From positions 1-6,440 of the forward strand of contig JAJYYW010000085.1 in the NCBI GenBank assembly GCA_021800575.1: a stretch of 6,440 bases of DNA, written 5' to 3'. A model generated the notes under the pieces. The model was not told the DNA's origin. It worked only from the letters and a program-made list of their open reading frames with translations, and ran no database searches. This document shows, in pieces, positions 1 to 5,834 of this stretch (position 1 is its first letter; the number at the start of each line of letters is the position of its first letter). The position numbers and the translations under genes are program-made. The stretch comes from a bacterium. GTDB lineage: Bacteria > JAMCPX01.

Positions 1-1
1 G

Positions 2-1048
2 GCCCTGATCCACACGTACGTCTGGGGATGGGCCACGGAATGGGTTTTTTTCGTGATCGAGGTCGTTGCCATCTACAGCTATTATTATACCTTTGGCAAG
101 GTCGACAAAAAAACGCACCTGGCTATCGGCCTGATCTACGCGATCGGCGCATGGATCAGCATGATCATCATCACCGGCATTCTCGCGTTCATGCTGTCGC
201 CCGGTACCTGGGTGAAAACCGGAAGCTTCTTTGACGGGTTCTTCAATCCGACCTATTTTCCCCAGCTTTTCATGCGGACGGGCTTCATGTTTGCGATCGC
301 CGCGCTGTACGCGATCGCCGTTGCGGGAACCATGAAGAACAAGGACGTGAAGACGTTCATCGTCCGCAAGGCGTCCCTGTGGGGCATTGCGGGTACTGTA
401 GCGGGCTCGCTGTTCTTTCTATGGTATGCACGGGCGCTTCCGCATGCGGCGCATGAGGCGTCCGAGATGACGGCACTGATCCCGCGGATCCTCCCGCACA
501 TCGTGATCGGAGGGCTGGCCGTGCTCATGGCATGGTTCGTCGTGACCCTGATAAAGCCCGGCTGGGCAAAGCTGGTGCCCGGTATCGTTGCCATCTGCAT
601 CGTGCTGGCCGCGGTCTTTTCCGCGGAAAGCATGCGGGAGCGTATCCGGAAGCCGTACGTTATCGACAGGTACCTGTACGCAAACCAGATCATAGGACAC
701 GACCTGCCCGCGAAGCACGTTAAAAGCGAGATTCCCGCTATCGATGCACAGGGCATCCTCCAGTATTCTGATTTTGTTCCTGCGGGACTGCGGGACATTA
801 CCGCCGGCACCATGCTGCAGGCGGGACAGATCATCGCACAGATCGAGTGTTCGGCGTGTCACACGCTGCAGGCGGACGGCTGGCTCAGACCCCTGCCCCT
901 GATGGTGAGAAAGGCAGGATTGACCACGGTCGATGACGCACAGGCGCTGATCGGTTTCTTGAATTCATTTCCCTACATGCCGCCGTTTGCAGGGACCGAT
1001 CTTGAAAAAAAGGCCCTGGCCGTATACCTTGTAAGTCTGAATAAATAA
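2..1048 (+). CDS. CydA-like (cytochrome bd superfamily) membrane protein fused to a C-terminal cytochrome c domain, 5'-truncated
   Basis: The frame is open from base 2, so the start lies outside the window; the GTG at 53 is internal. The visible 348 residues have about six membrane helices (near 10-30, 39-66, 88-110, 124-144, 165-184, 189-207) and then a soluble domain. The first helix, with Glu13 and Glu20 in TEWVFFVIE, resembles the CydA helix carrying Glu99 and Glu107 (E. coli numbering). NPTYFPQLFMRTG (82-94) aligns with the CydA stretch holding the heme b558 ligand His186, but a Met (91) falls near the His position. After the last helix comes a charged motif RERIRKPY (212-219). The C-terminal domain has one heme c site, CSACH (283-287), and a probable axial Met326 in YMPPF. 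No quinol-loop signature (GRNGRQPW-like) is seen. Inference: a membrane subunit of a bd-type oxidoreductase that takes electrons from or through heme c rather than directly from quinol. Family membership is fairly sure; substrate is not. Confidence 0.75.
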   Translation, partial: ALIHTYVWGWATEWVFFVIEVVAIYSYYYTFGKVDKKTHLAIGLIYAIGAWISMIIITGILAFMLSPGTWVKTGSFFDGFFNPTYFPQLFMRTGFMFAIAALYAIAVAGTMKNKDVKTFIVRKASLWGIAGTVAGSLFFLWYARALPHAAHEASEMTALIPRILPHIVIGGLAVLMAWFVVTLIKPGWAKLVPGIVAICIVLAAVFSAESMRERIRKPYVIDRYLYANQIIGHDLPAKHVKSEIPAIDAQGILQYSDFVPAGLRDITAGTMLQAGQIIAQIECSACHTLQADGWLRPLPLMVRKAGLTTVDDAQALIGFLNSFPYMPPFAGTDLEKKALAVYLVSLNK

Positions 1049-1050
1049 CC

Positions 1051-1055
1051 GGAGG
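1051..1055 (+). promoter_or_regulatory. Shine-Dalgarno of the second CydA-like gene
   Basis: GGAGG lies five bases before the ATG at 1061, in the 12-base gap after the preceding stop codon. It is a strong site at good spacing and fixes the start of the downstream gene. No promoter-like space exists between the two genes, so they are probably co-transcribed. Confidence 0.8.
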
Positions 1056-1060
1056 ATCGA

Positions 1061-2254
1061 ATGCATATTCCAGAACTGTTACACTCCCTGCAGGACCCCC
1101 TGGGCATACCGTTCTATCCGCTGGTGTTCCAGATCCTGCTCGTCGTGACCTTCGCCCTGCACATTATATTTGTCAACGTCGTGGTCGGCGGCTCGTTCAT
1201 GTCCGTGTACGCATACCTGCGCAAAGACACGTACCACAAGGCCCTGTCGAAGGCGTTTGCCAAGGCAACGACGATCAACCTGTCTGTTGCGATCGTCCTC
1301 GGGGTGGCGCCGCTGCTGTTTACCCAGGTCATCTATGACCCGTTCTGGTACACGTCCAACGTGCTTTCGGCGGCCTGGATGATCGGCATCATCTTTGTTC
1401 TGATGACCGCGTTCGCCTTCGCGTACCTGTTCTACCTGAAATCGAGCACCGGTAAGCGGCACATCGTACTCTGGGGCGTGTTCTCGTTTATCCTGATACT
1501 GCTCGCCGCGGTCATCATGCACTCCGTCTCCTACCAGGCGCTCCAGCCCGGAAAATGGCTCGCGTGGTACATGAACAACAGCAGTGTTGATCTGTACGGC
1601 GCGAAGCTGCACGCGTTTCAGCTTCCGCGTTTCCTCCACTTCATGGTTGCATCGTTTTCCCTGACCGGGGCATTCATGATGCTGTACGCCTGGTATTTCT
1701 GGGCGCGGGACGACATGGACACGGCGTACCTTGCCTGGGTCGGCAGAACGGGTGCACGCATGGCCCTCGGGTTCACGGTCCTGCAGATGGCCGTGGGCGT
1801 GTGGTGGCTGCTGAGCCTGCCGGCGACCTTTCATTTCTACACGAATTACATGTTCCTGCTCGGCGTGCCGGTCGTGGGTGTTCTTCTCGTGGTCCTTATC
1901 CTGGCGCAGCGGGACCCCCGCAGGTATGCGCTTGCAACCGCTGTCACCATGGGGATTACCGTGTTTGCCATGTCATCCCTGCGCGAGGTGCTCCGCATGC
2001 TGTACGCAGGCAGGTACAACTACTCGGTGTACACCTATACCGTCAACCTGAGCTACGGAAGTACGGCATTGTTTCTGGCAAGCTTTGTCATGGGGACCTT
2101 TATTGTCGGGTACCTGCTGACCGTTATTTTCAGGATGGGGCGTTCTTCGAAGCCCATCGACCTGTCGTCGCTGCGGCTCAGGACCTGGAGCGTTTACCTG
2201 ATGATCGCCTGGATCCTGGTGATGATAGGCATCGGAGTGGTCATAGCGTCATAA
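1061..2254 (+). CDS. CydA-like (cytochrome bd superfamily) integral membrane protein without a heme c domain
   Basis: This 397-residue protein has about nine hydrophobic segments and no signal peptide. It aligns by eye with the N-terminal half of CydA. FALHIIFVNVVVGG (31-44) matches the first helix, with His34 at the place of His19 (heme b595 ligand). TINLSVAIVLGV (71-82) matches the INFAMGVVTG region. RFLHFMVASFSLTGAF (190-205) matches the helix with His186 (heme b558 ligand), giving His193, and YAWYFWARD (209-217) matches the following SAWYMLKGRD. The segment equivalent to the Glu99/Glu107 helix (about 104-126) contains no acidic residue. The Q-loop is absent, and at 397 residues it is shorter than typical CydA (about 440-530). 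It shares a motif RExxR (308-312) with the upstream protein (212-216), so the two look like divergent paralogues forming one complex. It might also be a CydB-like partner, but the His positions favour CydA ancestry. Its stop lies five bases from the stop of convergent exbD. Confidence 0.72.
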   Translation: MHIPELLHSLQDPLGIPFYPLVFQILLVVTFALHIIFVNVVVGGSFMSVYAYLRKDTYHKALSKAFAKATTINLSVAIVLGVAPLLFTQVIYDPFWYTSNVLSAAWMIGIIFVLMTAFAFAYLFYLKSSTGKRHIVLWGVFSFILILLAAVIMHSVSYQALQPGKWLAWYMNNSSVDLYGAKLHAFQLPRFLHFMVASFSLTGAFMMLYAWYFWARDDMDTAYLAWVGRTGARMALGFTVLQMAVGVWWLLSLPATFHFYTNYMFLLGVPVVGVLLVVLILAQRDPRRYALATAVTMGITVFAMSSLREVLRMLYAGRYNYSVYTYTVNLSYGSTALFLASFVMGTFIVGYLLTVIFRMGRSSKPIDLSSLRLRTWSVYLMIAWILVMIGIGVVIAS

Positions 2255-2259
2255 GCCGG

Positions 2260-2673
2260 CTACTGACCGCTCACGTTTTCAGTCGTAGCTATGGCGAGCC
2301 GGTGCAGTCCTGCCGAGCGTGCGGCCTCCATGACCTGTACCACCCGGCCGTGCAGGACGTCCTTGTCCGCGGCGATGATGACCAGCGTGTCCGGTGCCTT
2401 CCTTGCAATCTCCTCGAGGGTCGCTTTCAGCTCGCTTAACTTGATCTGCTTCTTGTCGTAGAAGATGGCCCCCTGTGCGTCGATGGCGAGCCGGATGTCA
2501 CCCTTGGGCTTGATGAGGACGTCACCCTTGCCGTGCGGCAGGTTTATCTTGATGCCGGGAGACGAGATGAACGATGTCGAGAGCATAAAGAAGATAAGCA
2601 GGTTGAGGAACACGTCGACCATGTTGATGACGTCGATGTGGAGCTCATGCTTTTTTTTGATCGTAAAGTCCAT
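2260..2673 (-). CDS. exbD: ExbD/TolR-family biopolymer transport protein
   Basis: This 137-residue protein is of normal length for ExbD. It has a short basic cytoplasmic N-terminus (KKK at 6-8), a single helix (about 16-33) and a periplasmic domain. The helix begins INMVDVFLNLLIFFML, with Asp20 at the position of the essential proton-carrying Asp of ExbD (Asp25) and TolR (Asp23). The rest has the ExbD periplasmic pattern of an amphipathic strand (IRLAIDAQGAIFYDKK) and a final helix with alternating strands. With ExbB it should form an inner-membrane, proton-motive-force-driven complex that energises a TonB- or TolA-like partner; none is visible. The start follows the exbB stop by six bases and has no good Shine-Dalgarno, so translation is probably coupled to exbB. 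The ExbD versus TolR name is not settled; no Pal/TolB neighbours support Tol. Confidence 0.9.
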   Translation of the reverse strand: MDFTIKKKHELHIDVINMVDVFLNLLIFFMLSTSFISSPGIKINLPHGKGDVLIKPKGDIRLAIDAQGAIFYDKKQIKLSELKATLEEIARKAPDTLVIIAADKDVLHGRVVQVMEAARSAGLHRLAIATTENVSGQ

Positions 2674-2679
2674 AGCGAA

Positions 2680-3294
2680 CTACAGGGTATCCGTCCCCTT
2701 TGACGGCAGTATCGAGAGGATCCTGCCGGTGGCTCCGGAAAGCGCAAGGGCGACCTTGGTGAGCTTTCCGTCGATATACTTGTACGCGATGTACGATACG
2801 ACGGCCGCCAGCAGTCCCGCCGCAGTTGCGGACAGCGCTTCGGATATGCCGCTCGCGAGCAGGCTGGGATTCCCGATGCCCCCGGCGGAGATGACATTGA
2901 ATGCCTTGATGATCCCGAACACGGTCCCGAGCAGCCCGAGGAGCGGGGTCGTGGCCGCGACCGCGGACATGCCTTCCTCAAACCTGCCCAGCCGCAGGAT
3001 CTCTTCCTTGCCCGCGGACTCGGTCAGCTCCCTGAGCGTGTCCGTGTCCTTGCCGATATTATTGATCGCCACGAGCATGATCCGCGCGATGGAGCTGTTA
3101 TCCTGCCTGCAGAGCTCCAGGGATTTTTCGAAGTCCCGGTTCCTGATCAGGCCCTCGATAGCGATGAGGAAGCCCTCCGGAAGCACCTTCTGCATCCGCA
3201 AGGACCACAGCTTCTCGAAAAATATACCGATCGAGAATATCGAAAATACGACTATGAGATAAACAAAAATGCCGCCCTTTGCGAGTAGTTCCAC
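2680..3294 (-). CDS. exbB: ExbB/TolQ/MotA-family proton channel protein
   Basis: The protein has three helices in the ExbB order: one near the N-terminus (about 8-28, counted from the alternative ATG at 3300), a long cytoplasmic loop, then two helices (about 111-136 and 155-176). The second helix region carries AATTPLLGLLGTVFGIIKAF, the family's hallmark, and the third carries SEALSATAAGLLAAV with the conserved Thr facing the proton path (Thr159). At 204-206 residues it is slightly shorter than E. coli TolQ or ExbB. I place the start at the GTG at 3294 because AGGAGG sits six bases upstream of it; the ATG at 3300 directly abuts the same AGGAGG with no spacer, and would add only two residues. 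With the downstream exbD it forms the stator-type motor that couples proton flow to work across the envelope. Confidence 0.9.
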   Translation of the reverse strand: MELLAKGGIFVYLIVVFSIFSIGIFFEKLWSLRMQKVLPEGFLIAIEGLIRNRDFEKSLELCRQDNSSIARIMLVAINNIGKDTDTLRELTESAGKEEILRLGRFEEGMSAVAATTPLLGLLGTVFGIIKAFNVISAGGIGNPSLLASGISEALSATAAGLLAAVVSYIAYKYIDGKLTKVALALSGATGRILSILPSKGTDTL

Positions 3295-3300
3295 GCTCAT

Positions 3301-3306
3301 CCTCCT
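3301..3306 (-). promoter_or_regulatory. Shine-Dalgarno that decides the exbB start
   Basis: Read on the minus strand this is a near-perfect AGGAGG located immediately after the lipoprotein stop codon. It touches the ATG at 3300 with zero spacing but lies six bases before an in-frame GTG at 3294, which is the normal distance. I therefore prefer the GTG as the exbB start. Confidence 0.7.
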
Positions 3307-3876
3307 TTAAAAGTCTGTTTCACCTTTCCCGAGTACACCGGTGACGATGAATTTGAAGTCTTTCCTGTATGACCGGGGAAGCCGCCTGAACCGTACGAGG
3401 TAGACCCTGTCCCATGAGCTGATCCACGGGAAAAACCCCTTGATGAAGTCCCGCTGAGAGGTGATCTCGTCAAGGGATTCCGGTGCTTCGAGATGATTGT
3501 CCGAGGAAACGTAGAGCTTCCAGAGCGAATCGGTGCTGTCGAACGGGGTGTCCACGTCCGGTGCGGTGTACACGATCAGATAGAACGCCTCCCACTGCTT
3601 GTCCTGTTCCAGCTGACGGCGCAGCATGGCTTCCTCGTCTTTTTTCGGGAGCATGTACAGCCGTGCATACTCGTCCACGTACGCTTTCCGCACCTGCGTG
3701 TTGATATGGATGATGTCCATGGACAGCGCGACGGAAAAGTCCCGTTCGATCGTGATATGCTTGGTGTTTTCCTGGACGGTGGTTTTGAAATTGCCGGATG
3801 CCGCGTTGCGTGTTACAACACTGCATCCGGCCAGCATGATGATGAGAGCGATGAACAGAAAACGGACGTTACTCAC
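3307..3876 (-). CDS. predicted outer- or inner-membrane lipoprotein of unknown function
   Basis: I do not recognise this 189-residue protein. From the GTG at 3876 it begins with a short lipoprotein signal peptide: Arg5, a hydrophobic core (FLFIALIIML) and a lipobox LAGC with Cys18 as the lipid-attached residue. The following residue is Ser, so the +2 Asp inner-membrane retention signal is absent, which favours the outer membrane. The mature part is mixed alpha/beta, with a charged helical stretch (KKDEEAMLRRQLEQDKQ) and an aromatic-rich C-terminal half (WKLYVSS, FFPWISSWDRVYLVRF) that could be a beta domain. The frame stays open upstream to 3966 but that part overlaps pyrE and lacks signal-peptide character, so it is rejected. 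The start overlaps the pyrE end by eight bases and exbB follows directly, so it is an operon member. A role with ExbBD is possible by position only. Confidence 0.75.
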   Translation of the reverse strand: MSNVRFLFIALIIMLAGCSVVTRNAASGNFKTTVQENTKHITIERDFSVALSMDIIHINTQVRKAYVDEYARLYMLPKKDEEAMLRRQLEQDKQWEAFYLIVYTAPDVDTPFDSTDSLWKLYVSSDNHLEAPESLDEITSQRDFIKGFFPWISSWDRVYLVRFRRLPRSYRKDFKFIVTGVLGKGETDF

Positions 3877-4423
3877 CAAGGTCTGCCTTTGTAAACAGGG
3901 AGAACAGCCGGTAGCCTTTTGATTCGACCAGCTCCCTGCCGCCTTCCAGCCGGTCCACGATCGCAATGATGCCCAGCACCGTGAGGCCCGCCTCCTGCGC
4001 GTGCTCCACTGCCTTGAGGGCCGAGCCGCCGGTCGTGACCACGTCCTCCACGATGACGACCTTGTCGCCGGGCTGAAAGCCCTTCAGGCCTTCTATCCAT
4101 GCCCCGGTGCCGTGGCCCTTTGGTTCCTTGCGCACGATAAAGCCCTTGAGGCGCATGCCCTTGGTGTAGCCGACGACCATGACCGCCGATATGATCGGGT
4201 CTGCACCGAGGGTGATGCCGCCGACCCCCTGTGCTGAACCGAACTCCTTTTTGATGATACCGGTGAACAGCTCGCCGACGAGGTAGGCCCCTTCGGGATC
4301 AAGGGTCGTCTGTTTCCCGTCGATATAATAGCTGCTCTTTTTTCCCGACGTTAGCGTGACCTCGCGTTTCTCGTATGACAGGAGCTTGACGAGCTCCAGC
4401 AGCCTGCGGTTTTTATCCTCCAT
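3869..4423 (-). CDS. pyrE: orotate phosphoribosyltransferase
   Basis: The enzyme makes orotidine 5'-monophosphate from orotate and PRPP in cytoplasmic de novo pyrimidine synthesis. The 184-residue protein shows the type I phosphoribosyltransferase fold signals. SGKKSSYYIDGKQTTLDPEG (26-45) is the OPRTase N-terminal hood region. FIVRKEPKGHGTG (95-107) is the mobile catalytic loop, with Lys99, Lys102 and His104. VVIVEDVVTTGGS (122-134) is the PRPP-binding loop, with the acidic pair Glu126-Asp127. The frame is open upstream to 4585, but the ATG at 4423 has GGGAG five bases upstream and gives the usual N-terminus. It overlaps the purF end by 11 bases and the lipoprotein start by eight, consistent with translational coupling. 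Its length is somewhat below E. coli PyrE (213) but usual for many bacterial and archaeal forms. Confidence 0.95.
   Translation of the reverse strand: MEDKNRRLLELVKLLSYEKREVTLTSGKKSSYYIDGKQTTLDPEGAYLVGELFTGIIKKEFGSAQGVGGITLGADPIISAVMVVGYTKGMRLKGFIVRKEPKGHGTGAWIEGLKGFQPGDKVVIVEDVVTTGGSALKAVEHAQEAGLTVLGIIAIVDRLEGGRELVESKGYRLFSLFTKADLGE
3886..3890 (-). promoter_or_regulatory. Probable Shine-Dalgarno of the lipoprotein gene, inside pyrE
   Basis: AAAGG on the minus strand lies nine bases before the GTG at 3876, within the last codons of pyrE. An in-frame TTG sits immediately before the GTG and is a less likely alternative start. The site supports starting the protein just before its signal peptide. 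Confidence 0.5.
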
Positions 4424-5831
4424 GGAATCTCCCTTCGTCAAAGAGTATAAGCTGGTGATCGCGTTTTGCAAGTTCGAACGGTTCCGGGTAGTCACCGGTA
4501 AAACATGCGTAGCAATAGTTGTCCGCGTCCTGGCCGATGACCGAGCGCAGGCCTTCCCTGCTGAGGTACCGCAGGGAGTCCGCACCGATGTACTGCTCTA
4601 TCTCCTTGACGGTGTGGCTTGCGGATATGAGTTCGGCGCGCGTCGGCGTATCGATTCCATAGTAGCACGAATAATCTATCGGCGGAGAGCTGATGCGCAG
4701 GTGGACCTCTTTGGCACCTGCGTCCCGCAGCATCTTCACGAGGGTCTTGCTGGTGGTTCCCCGGACGATGGAGTCGTCGATCACGACGATCCGCTTGCCG
4801 GAGATCAGGCCCGCGACCGGGTTGAGCTTGACCTTGACGTTGAAGTTGCGGATGGCCTGGTGCGGCTGGATGAACGTCCGCCCTACGTAGTGGTTTCTGA
4901 TGAGCGCCATCTGGAAGGGTATGCCCGTCTGCTGGGCGAACCCGATCGCAGCGGGCACGCCGGAGTCCGGGATGGGGACAACCATGTCGGCCCCGGCAGG
5001 CGATTCCTGACCGAGGACCTTCCCGAGGGCGGTCCTCGTGCTGTACACGCTCTTGCCGAAGATCAGGCTGTCCGGCCGTGCGAAGTAGATGTGCTCGAAC
5101 ACGCACTGGGACTGCCGCGTGGTCCTGCTCGAGAACATGTAACTGCGGATGCTGTTTTCGCCGATGACGAGCATCTCTCCCGGGACCACGTCCCTGATGT
5201 AGCGCGCGCCGATGAGATCGAGCGCGCAGGTCTCGGACGCGAAGACCATGGTGCCGTTGAGCTCGCCGATGACCAGGGGCCTGAAGCCGTAGGGGTCACG
5301 AGCAGCGATAAGCTCTTTTTCCGTGAGGAGCACGATCGAGTACGCGCCGCGGATCTCGTTGAGCGCGTAGGCGAGCCGTTCATGGGTCGTCTGGCCGTCC
5401 GATTTTGCTATCAGGTGGACGATGACCTCGGTGTCCATGGTCGACTGGAAGATCGAGCCTTCGGACTCGAGCCGGGCCCGTATGGTCTCGTAATTGACGA
5501 TGTTGCCGTTGTGGGCGACCGCGAGGCTGCCGTTTTTGTATTCGACGGCGAACGGCTGTGCATTGCGAAGCTCGCTCGATCCGTAGGTCGAATACCGGAC
5601 ATGGCCTATGGCGTGGCGTCCGTGGAGCATGGACAGGATGTGTTCGTTGAACACGTCGTTGACCAGGCCCATCTGTTTATAGGAGTAGAGCTTAGCCCCG
5701 TCCGATATGGCGATGCCCGCGCTTTCCTGCCCGCGGTGCTGGAGCGAGTACAGGCCGAGATAGGTCAGCCGTGCAGCATCCGGGTTGTTCCAGATACCGA
5801 AGACCCCGCAATCCTCTTTTAACTCATTCAT
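4413..5831 (-). CDS. purF: amidophosphoribosyltransferase (glutamine PRPP amidotransferase)
   Basis: PurF catalyses the first committed step of de novo purine synthesis, transferring ammonia from glutamine to PRPP to give 5-phosphoribosylamine. The 472-residue protein is full length. Its N-terminus MNELKED precedes Cys8 (CGVFGIW), so it is made with a seven-residue propeptide that is removed to free the catalytic Cys of the Ntn-hydrolase glutaminase. Glutaminase motifs include QHRGQESAGI (31-40), RYSTYG (79-84) and AHNGNIVNY (106-114). The C-terminal half carries the PRPP loop VVIDDSIVRGTTSK (349-362). Cysteines 243, 389, 440 and 443 sit in CVFEHIYFARPDS, CYYGIDTP and CYACFTGDYP, the 4Fe-4S ligands of the Bacillus subtilis-type enzyme, which is oxygen-labile; the E. 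coli type lacks them. It begins three bases after the purL stop and overlaps pyrE by 11 bases. Confidence 0.97.
   Translation of the reverse strand: MNELKEDCGVFGIWNNPDAARLTYLGLYSLQHRGQESAGIAISDGAKLYSYKQMGLVNDVFNEHILSMLHGRHAIGHVRYSTYGSSELRNAQPFAVEYKNGSLAVAHNGNIVNYETIRARLESEGSIFQSTMDTEVIVHLIAKSDGQTTHERLAYALNEIRGAYSIVLLTEKELIAARDPYGFRPLVIGELNGTMVFASETCALDLIGARYIRDVVPGEMLVIGENSIRSYMFSSRTTRQSQCVFEHIYFARPDSLIFGKSVYSTRTALGKVLGQESPAGADMVVPIPDSGVPAAIGFAQQTGIPFQMALIRNHYVGRTFIQPHQAIRNFNVKVKLNPVAGLISGKRIVVIDDSIVRGTTSKTLVKMLRDAGAKEVHLRISSPPIDYSCYYGIDTPTRAELISASHTVKEIEQYIGADSLRYLSREGLRSVIGQDADNYCYACFTGDYPEPFELAKRDHQLILFDEGRFHGG
4429..4433 (-). promoter_or_regulatory. Shine-Dalgarno of pyrE, inside the purF 3' end
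   Basis: GGGAG on the minus strand (within GAAGGGAG) lies five bases before the ATG at 4423. It selects this ATG over the longer upstream open frame, which lies inside purF and encodes no OPRTase-like residues. Confidence 0.75.
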
Positions 5832-5834
5832 ACC

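Noticed and set aside
1079..1834. Long minus-strand open frame opposite the second CydA-like gene.
   Set aside because: Its translation is Arg/His/Asp/Gln-rich and low in complexity of fold, while the plus strand encodes clean membrane helices. It is a shadow.
2255..2302. Weak inverted repeats at the convergent junction (ACTGA 2262-2266 with TCAGT 2279-2283; GCCGG near 2255 with CCGG near 2299) considered as a bidirectional terminator.
   Set aside because: The stems are short, the loop is 12 bases, and neither strand has a following U-tract. It does not meet the form of an intrinsic terminator.
2465..3262. Plus-strand open frame covering the exbB-exbD junction.
   Set aside because: It spans two well-supported minus-strand genes and shows no family signal; Ser-rich composition is that of antisense to helix-rich membrane genes.
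3877..3966. N-terminal extension of the lipoprotein frame to the ATG at 3966.
   Set aside because: The extra 30 residues overlap pyrE, contain no signal-peptide character and would bury the lipoprotein signal inside the protein; the GTG at 3876 with AAAGG upstream fits better.
4424..4585. N-terminal extension of PyrE to 4585.
   Set aside because: The extra residues lie inside purF in another frame, are Arg/Thr/Ser-rich and do not resemble OPRTase; the ATG at 4423 has a good ribosome site.
4356..5822. A 488-codon open frame on the plus strand lying opposite almost all of purF.
   Set aside because: It mirrors purF, which has complete catalytic, PRPP and Fe-S motifs. The antisense frame is Asp/Arg/Val/Gly-rich with no recognisable domain or membrane pattern, as expected of a codon-bias shadow in GC-rich DNA.
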